From Williamsia muralis (GTDB taxonomy: Bacteria > Actinomycetota > Actinomycetes > Mycobacteriales > Mycobacteriaceae), in NCBI RefSeq assembly GCF_002735905.1, contig NZ_PEBD01000004.1, forward strand, positions 868,001 to 932,000: DNA of 64,000 nucleotides, read 5' to 3'. Within the stretch, counting starts at the first letter, position 1. Each line of letters begins with the position of its first letter. Both the position numbers and the translations under genes were made by a program. This document shows positions 17,172 through 26,749 of this stretch, piece by piece. The notes beneath the pieces were generated by a model that was not told the DNA's origin, searched no databases, and was given only the letters and a program-made list of their open reading frames with translations.

Positions 17172-17678
17172 TCAATCCGGCATGGCGCGCGACACCTTGC
17201 GCAGCAGCTGAACAAGAGTGGCGCGCTCTTTCGGGGTGAGTCCGGCGAGCACCGCGGTGTCTCGGGCCAGTCGCCTCGGGAACTGGGCGTGGACCAATCC
17301 GCGGCCGGCGTCGGTCAGCTCCAGCAACACCACCCGGCCGTCACGGTCGGACTTCCGGCGCGCCAGCAGGCCGAGTTCGGCGAGGCGCTCGGTGAGTTTG
17401 GTGATGGATGCGCCGCTGAGCTTTGTCGTCGACACCACCTCGCTGGCACGCAGCGGGCGGTCGGCGCGGGCCAGTGCGCCCAGGATGTCGAACTCCGACC
17501 GGGTGATGGCATGGGCATCCAGATCGCGGTCGAGTTGGTGGGCGAGGACCGACGAGATCCGGTTGATCCGTCCGATCACCTCCACGGGTTCGGTGTCGAG
17601 ATCGGGATATGTCCTGGCCCATTCCTGTCGAACCCGCTCGACGACGTCCGACGGCTCATTCTCTTCGACCACCGGCAC
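17172..17678 (-). CDS. MarR-family transcriptional regulator
   Basis: A 168-residue winged-helix repressor. The DNA-binding core is SEFDILGALARADRPLRASEVVSTTKLSGASITKLTERLAELGL, followed by the wing RRKSDRDGRVVLLELTDAG, the R-x-x-D-x-R signature of MarR proteins. It starts at GTG 17678 and is divergent from a FUSC-family transporter gene with 55 bases between them holding an inverted repeat, so it most likely represses both itself and the transporter and responds to a small aromatic or toxic compound. Confidence 0.9.
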   Translation of the reverse strand: MPVVEENEPSDVVERVRQEWARTYPDLDTEPVEVIGRINRISSVLAHQLDRDLDAHAITRSEFDILGALARADRPLRASEVVSTTKLSGASITKLTERLAELGLLARRKSDRDGRVVLLELTDAGRGLVHAQFPRRLARDTAVLAGLTPKERATLVQLLRKVSRAMPD

Positions 17679-17703
17679 AGCTTATCGACCGAGGGTATTT
17701 AGT

Positions 17704-17721
17704 TCACTAGTAAAATAGTGA
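17704..17721. promoter_or_regulatory. Inverted repeat between marR and FUSC genes; candidate MarR operator
   Basis: TCACTA at 17704-17709 is repeated in reverse complement as TAGTGA at 17716-17721 with a six-base spacer, inside a conspicuously AT-rich stretch (17695-17730) that also contains the palindrome ACTAGT. It occupies the only shared promoter space of the divergent pair, 12 bases before GTG 17734. Confidence 0.55.
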
Positions 17722-17733
17722 TAAATTACTTTT

Positions 17734-18843
17734 GTGCGCCTTCCCGTCCCCGTCATCGACCGTGCCCATCGGAGCAGGTCGGCGCTGCTGCACTCGCTCG
17801 ATCCGCAGACCTGGCGGTCCGCCGTGGTCACCGTCGAGACCGGCAACACTGCGGTCGCTTCGGCAGTCCGGGTGGGACTGGCGGTGACCTTGGTGCTGGT
17901 TGTCGGTGGGCTCACAGGCCACCGAGACGTCGCGGGATTCGCCGCGCTGGGTGCGCTCACCTCGGCCTTCTGTCGCCCCGACCCTTTTCGGGTTCGTTTG
18001 CCCCGACTGGTTGTGACGGGGGTGATGGTCACCGGGTACGTCGCATTCGGTGCAGTGCTGGGGGCAGCGGGGGTATCACTCGCCGGAGAGGTGGTGGCCA
18101 TCGCACTCGCCGCAGGTTTCGCCGCGCTGATACTGGGAGCGTTACGGGTGGTCGGCCCCGGCCCGGTCGTGATGGTCTTCGCTGCGGCAGGCGCGGCAGG
18201 TTTTGCCGACAGCGCCGACGACGTCCGGAAGGCGTCGACCGCCGCGGTGATCGGCGCGGTGGTGGGCGTGGTCGCCTCGCTCGCGCCGTGGTTTGTGATG
18301 TGGGTTCGTCGTGAACGTTCCCAGCCCCGCCAGTCACCCGCCCGCGCATCTCTGGTCGAGGAGTTGAAACGGATCGGTGACGCGGAGCTTCTGTCGCGGT
18401 CGATCCGGATCGTCGTGGCCGGTGGTGTCGCGGCCGGCGTCGTCGCGGCGGCCGGTCTGCAGCATCCGATGTGGGCGGCCATGGGTGCCGTTGCCACGCT
18501 GCAGGGCGTCAACTACCACCTGACCGTCACCAGGGGAGTCCAGCGACTGCTCGGGAACGTCGGGGGCGCTGTGATCGCCGCCGGATTGCTGGCACTGCCG
18601 ATCGGCTATTGGGGGGCAGTTGTCCTCATCGCCGTTCTGCAAGTGCTCGCCGAGACACTGGTCACCGTCAATTACGCACTGTGTTCGCTACTGGTCACGC
18701 CGATGGCGCTGATGCTGACCGCTCTCGGCGCCGGACTTGCGCCCGAGGTCGCCGTCGACCGGGTGCTGGACACTGCGGTCGGAGTGGTGATCGCGGTTGT
18801 GCTGGCCGCGTTCACCATCGCCCACCACGACGCCACCGTCTGA
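17734..18843 (+). CDS. FUSC-family membrane protein (putative aromatic compound exporter)
   Basis: A 369-residue membrane protein with about ten to twelve hydrophobic helices in two similar halves (roughly residues 40-190 and 225-365) separated by a basic cytoplasmic linker (RRERSQPRQSPARASL). LQHPMWAAMGAVATLQGVNYHLTVTRGVQRLLGNVGGAV in the second half is the FUSC/aromatic-acid-exporter (ArAE) motif, with the P-x-W-A and R-x-x-G-x-x-x-G pattern. Start GTG 17734. Members export hydroxylated aromatic acids or fusaric acid-type compounds. Control by the adjacent MarR protein is likely. Confidence 0.82.
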   Translation: MRLPVPVIDRAHRSRSALLHSLDPQTWRSAVVTVETGNTAVASAVRVGLAVTLVLVVGGLTGHRDVAGFAALGALTSAFCRPDPFRVRLPRLVVTGVMVTGYVAFGAVLGAAGVSLAGEVVAIALAAGFAALILGALRVVGPGPVVMVFAAAGAAGFADSADDVRKASTAAVIGAVVGVVASLAPWFVMWVRRERSQPRQSPARASLVEELKRIGDAELLSRSIRIVVAGGVAAGVVAAAGLQHPMWAAMGAVATLQGVNYHLTVTRGVQRLLGNVGGAVIAAGLLALPIGYWGAVVLIAVLQVLAETLVTVNYALCSLLVTPMALMLTALGAGLAPEVAVDRVLDTAVGVVIAVVLAAFTIAHHDATV

Positions 18844-18849
18844 TCAGCG

Positions 18850-19443
18850 TCAGCTCGATAAACGCCCGATTCCTTCGGTCAGGAGATGTGCGAGTTCGAG
18901 GTACGCCCGAGAATCGTCAAGCCCGACAGCAGCTTTCACGCCCCGCTGTTGGATTCGAACCATCGCGGAGGTCGCGACGTCGGCGACGAAGCCGGCGTGC
19001 ACATCACGTACGTCCCCGGTGGCAACCCCTTCGTTGATGAGTTCGCGGACTCTGCCCGCGGCGGCACGCGTGTTCTGCTCGTACAGTTCTCGAGCCGGCG
19101 CGAAGGCGGCGAGATCCTCCATGAAAGTCTCGCTCGCGCGGCGAAGCGCCGCTCCCACGGCGGTGAGGTACGCGGTCAGCCTCGCCGTGGTTCCGGTGAT
19201 GCCGACCAGCGCCTGTTCCACCTCGGCCGTGGCCGACCGGAAGAAGTCCACGGTGACCGCTCGCACCAGATCGTCCTTGCTGCCCGCGAGTGTGTAGAGG
19301 GTGGATTTGGAGCAGCGCAGTTGCGCGGCGATCTGGTCCAGCGTGAGATGCGCGAAACCGTCGGCGAGGAAGAGTGCCGCCAGTTCGTCGAACAACTCGG
19401 CGCGACGGGCGGTGGCGTGGGTCGGCACAGCTGGGGTGGCCAT
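18850..19443 (-). CDS. TetR-family transcriptional regulator
   Basis: A 197-residue repressor. Residues about 14-60 form the TetR helix-turn-helix (FADGFAHLTLDQIAAQLRCSKSTLYTLAGSKDDLV); the remainder is a helical ligand-binding domain. It is divergent from an acyl-CoA dehydrogenase gene, with 95 bases between them holding three copies of AGTACTG including a perfect 18-base palindrome. Regulation of the dehydrogenase and itself, with an acyl-CoA as the likely inducer, is inferred from this arrangement. It is convergent with the FUSC gene, six bases apart. Confidence 0.9.
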   Translation of the reverse strand: MATPAVPTHATARRAELFDELAALFLADGFAHLTLDQIAAQLRCSKSTLYTLAGSKDDLVRAVTVDFFRSATAEVEQALVGITGTTARLTAYLTAVGAALRRASETFMEDLAAFAPARELYEQNTRAAAGRVRELINEGVATGDVRDVHAGFVADVATSAMVRIQQRGVKAAVGLDDSRAYLELAHLLTEGIGRLSS

Positions 19444-19450
19444 GCGTCGA

Positions 19451-19513
19451 TAGTACTGGCGAAGCGAATCTAGTACTGTCGACAGTACTCAAGCGCGGCC
19501 TCCAGTACTGTCG
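19451..19513. promoter_or_regulatory. TetR operator region: 18-bp perfect palindrome plus two half-type sites
   Basis: AGTACTGTCGACAGTACT at 19472-19489 is a perfect palindrome. Two further copies of the half-site lie on each side: TAGTACTGGC at 19451-19460 and AGTACTGTCG at 19504-19513. The first copy starts eight bases ahead of the tetR ATG and the last ends 25 bases before the dehydrogenase ATG 19539, so bound repressor would cover both promoters. Confidence 0.75.
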
Positions 19514-19538
19514 CGTCCGTCCGACCGAGGAGACACCC

Positions 19539-20678
19539 ATGCCTGTGGACCGGCTGCTGCCCACCGACGACGCGCGCGACCTGGTGCAATTGGCAGGCGA
19601 GGTCGCCGACAAGACGCTCAAGCCGATCGCCGATGAGTACGAGAAGGCCGAGAAGTACCCGGCTGAGGCATTCACGGTGCTGGGGCAGACCGGGCTGCTG
19701 AGCCTTCCGTACCCCGAGGAGTGGGGTGGTGGTGGCCAGCCGTACGAGGTCTACCTGCAGGTGCTCGAAGAGATCGCCGCCAGATGGGCGGCAGTTGCCG
19801 TTGCGGTGAGCGTGCACTCGCTGGCCTGTCATCCTCTGATGGCATTCGGAACCGACGAGCAGAAGAAGCGATGGCTGCCAGGAATGCTCAGCGGCGATCA
19901 GATCGGGGCGTACAGCCTCTCGGAGCCGCAGGCAGGATCGGATGCGGCAGCGCTCAACTGCAAGGCGGTGGTCGCTGACGGGGGCTACCGGATCACCGGC
20001 GCGAAGGCATGGATCACACACGGTGGGATTGCTGACTTCTACAACCTTTTCGCGCGTACCGGCGAGGGTTCCAAGGGTATTTCCTGCTTCCTCGTCCCGG
20101 ACGGCACCGACGGATTGAGCTTCGGCAAACCCGAGGAGAAGATGGGCCTGGCGGCTGTTCCGACCACCTCGGCGCACTACGATTCCGCCTTCATCCCGGA
20201 GGAGCGGCGCGTCGGTGCGGAGGGCCAGGGGCTGCAGATCGCCTTCAGTGCACTCGATTCCGGGCGGTTGGGTATCGCTGCGGTGGCAGTCGGAATCGCC
20301 CAGGCGGCGCTTGATGAGGCGGTGGCGTACGCGAAGGAACGAAAGACGTTCGGCAAGAAAATCATCGACCACCAAGGGCTCGGGTTCCTCCTGGCAGACA
20401 TGGCTGCAGCGGTCGACTCGGCCCGGGCGACGTACCTTGATGCAGCGCGGCGCCGCGACGCCGGGTTGCCGTATTCGCGCAACGCGTCGGTGGCCAAGCT
20501 GGTCGCCACCGATGCGGCGATGAAGGTGACCACCGATGCCGTTCAGGTGTTCGGCGGCTACGGCTATACCAAGGACTTCCGGGTCGAACGGTTGATGCGC
20601 GAGGCCAAGATCACGCAGATCTTCGAGGGCACCAACCAGATTCAGCGGCTGGTGATCAGTCGGTCCCTGGCAAGTTGA
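19539..20678 (+). CDS. Acyl-CoA dehydrogenase
   Basis: A 379-residue FAD enzyme of the acyl-CoA dehydrogenase family, which introduces the alpha-beta double bond in acyl-CoA. Seen are the FAD-binding AYSLSEPQAGSDAAALNCKA and GAKAWITHGGIADFYN, the C-terminal region VFGGYGYTKDFRVERLMREAKITQIFEGTNQIQ, in which the catalytic base position is the Glu of FEGTNQ, and typical length. ATG 19539 has GAGGAG seven bases upstream. Short-chain or branched-chain substrates are plausible from the SEPQAGSD type, but not certain. Under probable control of the divergent TetR gene. Confidence 0.92.
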   Translation: MPVDRLLPTDDARDLVQLAGEVADKTLKPIADEYEKAEKYPAEAFTVLGQTGLLSLPYPEEWGGGGQPYEVYLQVLEEIAARWAAVAVAVSVHSLACHPLMAFGTDEQKKRWLPGMLSGDQIGAYSLSEPQAGSDAAALNCKAVVADGGYRITGAKAWITHGGIADFYNLFARTGEGSKGISCFLVPDGTDGLSFGKPEEKMGLAAVPTTSAHYDSAFIPEERRVGAEGQGLQIAFSALDSGRLGIAAVAVGIAQAALDEAVAYAKERKTFGKKIIDHQGLGFLLADMAAAVDSARATYLDAARRRDAGLPYSRNASVAKLVATDAAMKVTTDAVQVFGGYGYTKDFRVERLMREAKITQIFEGTNQIQRLVISRSLAS

Positions 20679-20688
20679 TCCGCCGGCT

Positions 20689-21627
20689 TCAGGGAAGTCC
20701 GACGATGTCGCGCCGGTAGATCAGCGCGGCTGCCCCGGCGAGCGGCGCGTCTTCCGGCAGTCCGGCGTCCAGGATCTTGACCCGCGAGACGTACTGCAGC
20801 GGATGGCGACTGACCACAGATTGGATCAGCGGCAGCAGATCGGGAGTCACTCGCGAGAATCCACCGCCGATGGCCACGGTATCGAGCTCAATCAGCGCCG
20901 CTGCGCTGCAGATCGCCTGGCCCACAGCCTCTGATACCCGGAGCACCGCGCTGTAGGCGATGTCGTCGCCGTCGCGGTATGACGCGGCAAGGTCTTCTCC
21001 CGACTCGCCGGTCCAGCCCTGAGCACGGGCCCACGCCACCGCATGAGGTCCGGATGCCACCGACTCGAGGGTTGTCCGGCTGCCGATGCTGACCTCGCCC
21101 GTGAACCCTGACACCTGAATCTGTCCGATGTGGCCGCTGTTGCCGGCGAGTACACGACCGTCGACGATGAAACCCCCACCGATACCGGTGGAGAGCACCA
21201 TGCCCATGAGATTGCGGGCACCGATCGCGTTGCCGAGCCACTGCGCAGCCAACACGATTGCCACGCCGTCGCGATGCAGGTGGACGGGGATGTCGCGCAG
21301 CGCTTCCGGGAGACGATCGTGGATCAGTTGTCGAAGTGGGTGACGACGCCATCGGGGCAGGTTGATGGGGGAGACGGTTCCATTGTCCTCGTCGACGGGC
21401 CCTGCGGCGGCAATGCCCACGCCGACCACCCGTGTACCGGCCGGAATCTGTGCGAGTGCGGTGTCGACGACGCACACAACGCTGTGTTCGAGTTCGGAGC
21501 TGGCGGCATCGGGCCCGGTGGGTGCGCGATTGCGTCCCGCCTCGAACACCTGCCCGGAGGAATCGACCCACGCGGCTTCGACCTTGGTTCCACCGAAGTC
21601 GACGGCCAGGACAACATCATCGGACAC
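20689..21627 (-). CDS. ROK-family protein lacking the zinc motif
   Basis: A 312-residue sugar-kinase-fold protein. LAVDFGGTKVEAAWVD is the phosphate-1 ATP motif; VLSTGIGGGFIVDGRV the second; the catalytic-base region HRDGVAIVLAA has Asp. ROK kinases usually carry a Cys-rich zinc site after the GHI motif; here GNSGHIGQIQVSGFTGEVSIG has no cysteine there, so zinc binding is lost and the region is diverged. The start is GTG 21627, since residues before it are not conserved-looking. Glucokinase, N-acetylglucosamine or mannosamine kinase are possible; the role is open. Convergent with the acyl-CoA dehydrogenase gene, downstream of the thiolase after a hairpin. Confidence 0.8.
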   Translation of the reverse strand: MSDDVVLAVDFGGTKVEAAWVDSSGQVFEAGRNRAPTGPDAASSELEHSVVCVVDTALAQIPAGTRVVGVGIAAAGPVDEDNGTVSPINLPRWRRHPLRQLIHDRLPEALRDIPVHLHRDGVAIVLAAQWLGNAIGARNLMGMVLSTGIGGGFIVDGRVLAGNSGHIGQIQVSGFTGEVSIGSRTTLESVASGPHAVAWARAQGWTGESGEDLAASYRDGDDIAYSAVLRVSEAVGQAICSAAALIELDTVAIGGGFSRVTPDLLPLIQSVVSRHPLQYVSRVKILDAGLPEDAPLAGAAALIYRRDIVGLP

Positions 21628-21675
21628 CCGTCCCAGCCTAGTGCGCAGGTCACCCGTACGGTCCAGTTGCGCAAA

Positions 21676-21705
21676 GACGCGCCATCCAGGTGGGGGTGGC
21701 GCGTC
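21676..21705 (-). terminator. Hairpin downstream of the thiolase gene
   Basis: GACGCGCCA at 21676-21684 pairs perfectly with TGGCGCGTC at 21697-21705 (nine base pairs, 12-base loop). It lies just after the thiolase stop on the minus strand and before the ROK start, in a place suited to ending the thiolase transcript. There is no long U-run, as is common in actinobacteria. Confidence 0.6.
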
Positions 21706-21730
21706 ATGCGTTGATGGTCGACAACCGAGT

Positions 21731-22909
21731 TCAGAGCCGTTCGATGATCGTTGCGTTGGCGAGCCCACCGGCCTCGCACATCGTCTGCAGTCCGTAGCGG
21801 CCGCCGGTTTGCTCGAGGGCGTTGACCAGGGTGGTCATGATGCGTGCTCCGCTGGCGCCAAGGGGATGGCCGAGTGCGATCGCGCCACCGTTGACGTTGG
21901 TCTTGCCGAGATCGGCCCCCGTGTCCTTGGCCCAGGCCAGCACCACAGGTGCGAAGGCTTCGTTGACCTCGAACAGATCGATGTCCGAGATCTGCAGGCC
22001 CGCTCTCTCGAGGACCTTCTGCGTCGCTGGGATGACACCCGTGAGCATGTAGATCGGGTCGGAGCCGACCACGGAGAAGCTGTGCAATCGGGCCAGAGGT
22101 GTCAGGCCCAGTTCCTTGGCCTTGGCGCTGCTCATGATCAGTACCGCGGCGCTGCCATCGGACAGTGGGCTCGAGTTGGCCGCGGTGATCCGCCAGTCGA
22201 TCTGCGGGAACCGCTGTTCCATGGCCGGGTTGTAGAACGCGGCCTTGAGTCCGGCCAATTGCTCGACTGTGCCGCCTGGGCGGATCATCTCGTCGGTCGA
22301 CACGCCCGCGAGGGGAGCGATCTCTCTCTCGAATCGGCCGGCCTTGGTGGCCTCGGCGGCCTTCTCGTGGCTGGCGATCGAGAACTCGTCGAGTTCGGTG
22401 CGCGAGAAACCCCAGTCCGCGGCGATCAGTTCTGCGCTGTACCCCTGGGGGATGAACCCTTCTGGGTAGCGGCGCAAGAGCGCTTCGCCGAATGGGTTTG
22501 CGCCGTCTCGGACATCGGACATCATCGGTACGCGGCTCATCGACTCCACGCCCGCCGCGACCACGATGTCTTGCACACCCGACATCACGGCCTGTGCGGC
22601 GAATGAGATGGCCTGCTGGCTCGACCCGCATTGCCGGTTCACGGTGGTGGCCGGAACGGTCTCCGGGAATCCCGCGGCGAGCACCGCATTGCGGCTGATG
22701 TTCTGGCCCTGCTCGTCGGCCTGTGTGACGTTTCCGGTGATCACGTCGTCGATCAGTGCCGGATCGATACCGGTCTGTTCCACCAGAGACGTGAGGCTGT
22801 GGGCCAACATGTCCACCGGGTGCACGTCGTGCAGCGCACCGTTTGATTTGCCCTTACCGATCGGGGTCCTGACTGCTCCGACGATGACAGCGTCGACGAT
22901 CGAACTCAT
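21731..22909 (-). CDS. Acetyl-CoA acetyltransferase / thiolase
   Basis: A 392-residue thiolase, condensing or cleaving 3-ketoacyl-CoA. The catalytic residues are all in place: nucleophilic Cys in TTVNRQCGSSQQAI, the NEAFAP motif, His in GGAIALGHPLGASGARI, and the second Cys in TMCEAGGLANATII. The start ATG 22909 is preceded by GAGGAGGCCGCA. In M. tuberculosis a thiolase gene (Rv0914c) also lies a few genes from ctpE, which matches the neighbourhood here. Probably part of fatty acid or sterol side-chain beta-oxidation; chain length is unknown. Confidence 0.92.
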   Translation of the reverse strand: MSSIVDAVIVGAVRTPIGKGKSNGALHDVHPVDMLAHSLTSLVEQTGIDPALIDDVITGNVTQADEQGQNISRNAVLAAGFPETVPATTVNRQCGSSQQAISFAAQAVMSGVQDIVVAAGVESMSRVPMMSDVRDGANPFGEALLRRYPEGFIPQGYSAELIAADWGFSRTELDEFSIASHEKAAEATKAGRFEREIAPLAGVSTDEMIRPGGTVEQLAGLKAAFYNPAMEQRFPQIDWRITAANSSPLSDGSAAVLIMSSAKAKELGLTPLARLHSFSVVGSDPIYMLTGVIPATQKVLERAGLQISDIDLFEVNEAFAPVVLAWAKDTGADLGKTNVNGGAIALGHPLGASGARIMTTLVNALEQTGGRYGLQTMCEAGGLANATIIERL

Positions 22910-22925
22910 TGCGGCCTCCTCATAT

Positions 22926-22949
22926 CTGACTATGGTCTATATAAGTCAG
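22926..22949. promoter_or_regulatory. AT-rich promoter region with inverted repeat upstream of the thiolase
   Basis: CTGACT (22926-22931) and AGTCAG (22944-22949) form a six-base inverted repeat flanking TATATA-like sequence, 17 bases ahead of the thiolase start on the minus strand. The stretch is markedly AT-rich for this genome and probably holds the -10 element and a repressor site. The rest of the 172-base gap to the MBL gene shows nothing I can name. Confidence 0.4.
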
Positions 22950-23081
22950 GTATACCCCTGGATATTCCGACGTGTAAACCCCCGACGGTGCCTTTGTTTC
23001 AGCCGTTCGGGGGGAGTGGGGCGGGGCGAGGCAAGGTCGGTCCCGGTCGCCCACCCCACCTGGCCGGTAGTGTGTGCTTCC

Positions 23082-24233
23082 GTGGTGCGTCTTCCCAATC
23101 TCATGACCGGTCCAAGGCTTCTGACCAGTGCGGCAACAGCTGGCGTAGCGCTCACCGCGGCCGGCGTGGGCGCCGGGTCCGAGGTGTTCCGAGCGATGGG
23201 TGCACCCAAAGACCTTGTGCTATCGCACATCAACCATTCGCCGCATCAAACCGGCGGCAACTTCGGCAACGTCGAGCCGCCGACACCGGTGGAAGGGGAT
23301 CGGGCGGCCGCACTGGCGATGCTCCGTCGCGGCGACATCGGCAAGCCGCGACGACCGCTGGAGTTCGATGTGACGCCCTTGCCCGATGTCGCAGCCGAGC
23401 TGGCCGCGACCTGGATGGGACACGCGTCCGTTCTCGTCGAACTGGACGGATACCGCATCCTCACCGACCCCGTCTGGAGCAAACGGTGCTCACCGTCGAG
23501 CCTCGTGGGACCGGCGCGAATGCACCCGGTACCCCATGCGCTGGCGGATCTGCCCGCGCTGGATGTGGTGCTCATCAGTCACGACCACTACGACCATCTC
23601 GACACGGCGACTGTTCGCAAACTCGCTGCCACCCATCCCGAGGCGGCGTTCGTCGCCCCGATCGGCGTCGGCGCGCACCTCGAGTACTGGGGCATCAGCC
23701 CCGAACGTATTCACGAGGCTGACTGGGGTGACTCGATCACGATCGGCGAGCTGACCTTCAATTGCACTCCCGCACGCCACTTCTCGGGACGCGGGCTGCA
23801 GCGCAACACCACCCAGTGGGCCAGTTGGGCGGTTGCCGGACCTCGACACAACTTCTTCTTCTCCGGCGACACCGGAATCACCGATGCGTTCGAGCAGGTC
23901 GGCACCGACCACGGTCCGTTCGGGCTGTCCCTGATCGCGATCGGCGCCTACGACCGGCTGTGGCCCGACATCCACCTCAATCCGGAAGAGGCGGTGAGAG
24001 TGCACCGAATGCTCAATAGCGCCAATCTGTCCGAGTCGTTGCTGCTGCCGATTCATTGGGGCACCTTCAATTTGGCCCTGCATGAATGGGCAGATCCGGT
24101 CCAACGTCTATTGCCTGCAGCCCAGGCCGAACAGATTCCCGTGATCACCCCGATGCCCGGTGCGCGTTTCGACGTACCGTCGCGATCCGGCCACGGATTC
24201 GACACCCAGTCCTGGTGGGAGGGCGCAGCATGA
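23082..24233 (+). CDS. MBL-fold metallohydrolase, NAPE-PLD/UlaG-like
   Basis: A 383-residue (if GTG 23082) metallo-beta-lactamase-fold hydrolase. [11 protein letters not shown] is the H-x-H-x-D-H zinc motif; [18 protein letters not shown] and [16 protein letters not shown] supply the further ligands, a pattern seen in N-acyl-phosphatidylethanolamine phospholipase D-like and UlaG-like enzymes. The N-terminus is hydrophobic ([16 protein letters not shown]), so membrane association is possible; GTG 23085 and ATG 23103 are alternative starts. It overlaps the P-type ATPase start (ATGA). In M. tuberculosis an MBL protein (Rv0906) lies just upstream of ctpE (Rv0908), so this pair looks conserved. 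Confidence 0.83.
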   Translation: MVRLPNLMTGPRLLTSAATAGVALTAAGVGAGSEVFRAMGAPKDLVLSHINHSPHQTGGNFGNVEPPTPVEGDRAAALAMLRRGDIGKPRRPLEFDVTPLPDVAAELAATWMGHASVLVELDGYRILTDPVWSKRCSPSSLVGPARMHPVPHALADLPALDVVLISHDHYDHLDTATVRKLAATHPEAAFVAPIGVGAHLEYWGISPERIHEADWGDSITIGELTFNCTPARHFSGRGLQRNTTQWASWAVAGPRHNFFFSGDTGITDAFEQVGTDHGPFGLSLIAIGAYDRLWPDIHLNPEEAVRVHRMLNSANLSESLLLPIHWGTFNLALHEWADPVQRLLPAAQAEQIPVITPMPGARFDVPSRSGHGFDTQSWWEGAA

Positions 24234-26719
24234 CCACGCTCGGCGAAACACACGCCACCACAGGCCTGACCGCCGCGCAGGTGGCCGAACGCGTGGCCGC
24301 CGGCCAGGTCAACGTCCTACCGGATCGATCGGGTCGCAGCGTCCTCGACATCGTCCGCGCCAATGTCCTCACCCGCATCAACGCCATCTTGGGTGTGCTG
24401 TTCATCATCGTGATGACCACCGGCTCGATCATCAACGGCGCCTTCGGGTTACTGATCATCGCCAACAGCGGCATCGGAATCATCCAGGAGATCCGGGCCA
24501 AGCGAACACTCGACGCGCTTGCGATCGTCGGGCAGACCCGGCCCATGGTGCGCCGAGACGGGGTGGCCGCCGAGATCGCGCCGAGCGAGGTGGTGCTCGG
24601 CGACATCATCGAGTTGGGGCCCGGAGACCAGATCGTTGTCGACGGAGAGACCGTCGAAGCGGGAGCGCTCGACGTCGACGAATCGCTGCTGACCGGTGAG
24701 GCCGACGCCGTCTTCAAGTCGGTGGGTGATTCGATCCTGTCCGGCAGCTTCGTGGTGTCGGGTTCGGGTGCCTACCGGGCGACCAAGGTCGGCCGCGACG
24801 CGTACGCGGCGCAGCTCGCCGAGGAAGCCAGCAAGTTCACCCTCGTCAACTCAGAACTCCGCAACGGGATCGACAAGATCCTCCGGATCATCACCTGGCT
24901 TCTGATCCCCGCTGGGCTGCTGACAATCGTCAACCAGCTGTTCATCAGTGAAAACGGCATCAAGGCAGCCCTTTTGGGAATGGTCGCCGCGCTGGTGCCG
25001 ATGGTTCCCGAGGGCCTTGTGCTGATGACGTCGATCGCCTTCGCCGTCGGGGTCGTGCGGCTGGGTCGTCGACAATGTCTGGTGAACGAGTTGCCGGCCA
25101 TCGAGGGCCTCGCCCGGGTCAACGTGGTGTGTGCGGACAAGACCGGCACGCTCACCGAGAACGGCATGCGGCTGGCGCAACTGGTTCCGCTCGGCGACGA
25201 TCGCGCCCAGCTCGAAGAGGCACTGGCCGCCCTCGCGGCGCACGACCCACGCCCCAACGCCAGTGTGCAGGCGATGGCCGAGGCCTACCCCGTCGCGCCG
25301 GAGTGGTCGGTGACCCACGTCGCGCCGTTCACCTCGGCAAAGAAGTGGAGCGGGATCTCGTTCCAGGACACCACCACCGCCCAGGACCAGGGCAACTGGC
25401 TGCTCGGCGCCCCTGACATGTTGCTCGATCCGGCGAGCGAGACCGCGGCGCGCGCAACGGAACTGGGCTCGGAAGGACTGCGGGTTCTGCTACTCGCCTC
25501 CACCGATCAGCCGGTCGACACTCCCAGCGACGACGGCCTGTCGGCTCCGGGAAACGTTGTGCCGCGGGCACTCATCGCACTCGAGCAACGCGTTCGTCCC
25601 GACGCCCGCGAGACATTGGACTACTTCGCATCCCAGCACGTCTCGGTGAAGGTGATCTCTGGCGACAACGCCGTTTCGGTGGGCGCGGTGGCGGGCTCGC
25701 TGGGCCTGGGAACCGTTGACGACGCCGTCGATGCGCGGAGTCTGCCGACCGACCAAGACGAGCTCGCCGACGTCCTCGACGGCCACACCACCTTCGGTCG
25801 CGTACGGCCCGACCAAAAACGCGCGATGGTGGGGGCGTTGCAGGGCCGTGGCAACACCGTCGCGATGACCGGCGACGGTGTCAACGATGTCCTGGCCCTC
25901 AAAGACGCCGACATCGGCGTGGCGATGGGGTCGGGTAGTTCGGCCAGCCGCTCGGTGGCCCAGATCGTCTTGCTCGACAACAAGTTCGCCACGCTGCCCT
26001 ACGTGGTCGGCGAGGGCAGGCGGGTCATCGGCAACATCGAACGTGTCTCCAACCTGTTCCTGACCAAGACCGTGTACGCGGTGCTCCTGGCGTTGATGAT
26101 CGGCATCGCAGGGGTGGCCGGGAAACTGTTCGGCTTCACGCCCATCTCCTACCCGTTCCAGCCCATCCACGTCACGATCTCCGCGTGGTTCACCATCGGT
26201 GTGCCGGCGTTTGTCCTCTCGCTGGCACCCAACAACGAACGCGCGCGCGGCGGGTTCGTCGGCAGGGTGCTGCGATTGGCCATTCCGTCCGGCATCGTGA
26301 TCGCCGTGTGCACGTTCGTGGCGTACGCACTGGTCTATCCCGGCGGGAAGGGTGTTGCGCTCGGTAGCAAGGACTCGATCGAGATGACCCCGGAGCAGAC
26401 GCAGGCGGCCACGACGGCCCTGATCACCCTGATCGCGATCGCGTTGTGGGTGCTCGCGGTGGTCGCGCGACCGTACAACTGGTGGAAGGTCGTGCTGCTG
26501 GTCGGCTCGGCACTGGCCTACGTGCTGATCTTCTCGTTGCCGTTCACGCAGGAACTGTTCAAACTCGACCCGACTGACTGGAGCAAAACCGGAATTGCAG
26601 TCATTGCATCGGCGATCGGTATCGTTGCCGTGGAAGTGCTGTGGCGACTGAACCCGACAATTGCGGCGTGGTTTAGTAAAGTTAAATCGAATCCGCAAGA
26701 GCAAAGATCGCCGGCGTGA
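24230..26719 (+). CDS. ctpE: Cation-transporting P-type ATPase, CtpE-like
   Basis: An 829-residue P-type ATPase. Asp303 in [12 protein letters not shown] is the phosphorylated residue; [11 protein letters not shown] is the actuator TGE loop; [23 protein letters not shown] the hinge; [14 protein letters not shown] in membrane segment 4 supplies the ion-site PEGL. About ten membrane helices are seen, the last six after residue 620. The PEGL motif plus gene order (MBL protein upstream, MT0933-type gene downstream) point to CtpE, reported as a mycobacterial Ca2+ uptake ATPase. The ion is inferred from that relationship. ATG 24230 overlaps the MBL stop by four bases. Confidence 0.87.
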   Translation: MTTLGETHATTGLTAAQVAERVAAGQVNVLPDRSGRSVLDIVRANVLTRINAILGVLFIIVMTTGSIINGAFGLLIIANSGIGIIQEIRAKRTLDALAIVGQTRPMVRRDGVAAEIAPSEVVLGDIIELGPGDQIVVDGETVEAGALDVDESLLTGEADAVFKSVGDSILSGSFVVSGSGAYRATKVGRDAYAAQLAEEASKFTLVNSELRNGIDKILRIITWLLIPAGLLTIVNQLFISENGIKAALLGMVAALVPMVPEGLVLMTSIAFAVGVVRLGRRQCLVNELPAIEGLARVNVVCADKTGTLTENGMRLAQLVPLGDDRAQLEEALAALAAHDPRPNASVQAMAEAYPVAPEWSVTHVAPFTSAKKWSGISFQDTTTAQDQGNWLLGAPDMLLDPASETAARATELGSEGLRVLLLASTDQPVDTPSDDGLSAPGNVVPRALIALEQRVRPDARETLDYFASQHVSVKVISGDNAVSVGAVAGSLGLGTVDDAVDARSLPTDQDELADVLDGHTTFGRVRPDQKRAMVGALQGRGNTVAMTGDGVNDVLALKDADIGVAMGSGSSASRSVAQIVLLDNKFATLPYVVGEGRRVIGNIERVSNLFLTKTVYAVLLALMIGIAGVAGKLFGFTPISYPFQPIHVTISAWFTIGVPAFVLSLAPNNERARGGFVGRVLRLAIPSGIVIAVCTFVAYALVYPGGKGVALGSKDSIEMTPEQTQAATTALITLIAIALWVLAVVARPYNWWKVVLLVGSALAYVLIFSLPFTQELFKLDPTDWSKTGIAVIASAIGIVAVEVLWRLNPTIAAWFSKVKSNPQEQRSPA

Positions 26720-26749
26720 GAGCATCGGCGATCCGGAGATAGGAGTGGC

